This document shows, in pieces, positions 63,965 to 64,000 of a stretch of DNA of 64,000 bases. The DNA comes from DATBAX01 sp963723765 (GTDB lineage Bacteria > Acidobacteriota > Terriglobia > Terriglobales > Acidobacteriaceae), in assembly GCA_963723765.1 (NCBI GenBank), contig CAVRSD010000002.1:372001-436000 (forward strand). The letters run 5' to 3'. The notes beneath the pieces were generated by a model that searched no databases, was not told the DNA's origin, and worked only from the letters and a program-made list of their open reading frames with translations. Within the stretch, counting starts at the first letter, position 1. Every line of letters begins with the position of its first letter. The position numbers and the translations under genes were made by a program.

Positions 63965-64000
63965 ATGGATTTCAAACTAGTCAGCAATTATGAGCCGAAG
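63965..64000 (+). CDS. uvrB: UvrB start (excinuclease ABC subunit B), partial
   Basis: Twelve codons from the ATG at 63965 read MDFKLVSNYEPK before the window ends. This strongly resembles the UvrB N-terminus, where FKLVS.Y.P is the first conserved block leading into the Walker A region. Only the first residues are visible, so the call rests on this short match. Confidence 0.7.
   Translation, partial: MDFKLVSNYEPK

Overview
The window looks like a chromosomal segment of an Acidobacteriota (Terriglobia-type) bacterium. The evidence is gene content only: a giant TonB-dependent receptor with carboxypeptidase-regulatory-like repeats, a multi-SLBB polysaccharide exporter, a PAP2+Wzi fusion, a DUF2950/DUF3300 pair, a NusG-like leader of a polysaccharide operon and many exported Ig-like or lipoprotein genes. 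Base composition is fairly even, roughly mid-50s percent GC by eye. No phage, IS element, CRISPR array or rRNA operon was seen. One tRNA-Ser(GGA) is present.

Layout. 1-7650 (minus): exopolysaccharide/capsule operon read right to left: NusG/UpxY-like antiterminator, multi-SLBB export protein, PAP2-Wzi outer-membrane protein, and the start of a polyprenyl-linked sugar enzyme that runs off the left edge. 8013-8881 (minus): CheY-like regulator overlapping a CheX-like phosphatase. 9019-13764: a D-amino-acid use cluster (GntP-family permease, RidA, N-acyl-D-amino-acid deacylase, and a divergent PLP D-amino-acid deaminase). 14071-25443: secreted proteins around an Oar-like TonB receptor. 25931-30778 (plus): small membrane protein plus a CzcB/CzcA metal-type RND pump. 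30837-39516: Lys-rich histone-like protein, MFS exporter, pirin, DAACS symporter, SpoIIAA-like protein, DUF2950/DUF3300 pair and gene remnants. 40299-44630 (minus): atypical LuxR regulator, PilZ protein, TldE and TldD. 44802-48490 (minus): AhcY, MetK and RodZ-like protein. 48756-64000: GGDEF protein, sedolisin, patatin, NUDIX plus VIT-type transporter, FadN-like beta-oxidation enzyme, MazF-type toxin-antitoxin pair, HEMGH metalloprotease, a receiver-TonB fusion and the first codons of uvrB.

The genes group into sensible units: polysaccharide export; release of D-amino acids, their uptake, PLP deamination and RidA clean-up of the enamine product; SAM synthesis with SAH recycling; and TldD/TldE proteolysis.

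Two observations stand out. First, six otherwise well-conserved genes carry seven single-base frame breaks, and every one is resolved by removing one base. This is either an insertion-biased sequence error or something biological, and it should be settled before any of them is called a pseudogene. Second, the protein at 61851-63791 joins an apparently cytoplasmic response-regulator receiver, a mid-protein membrane helix and a periplasmic TonB C-terminal domain in one chain, an architecture that could couple signalling to TonB-dependent transport.
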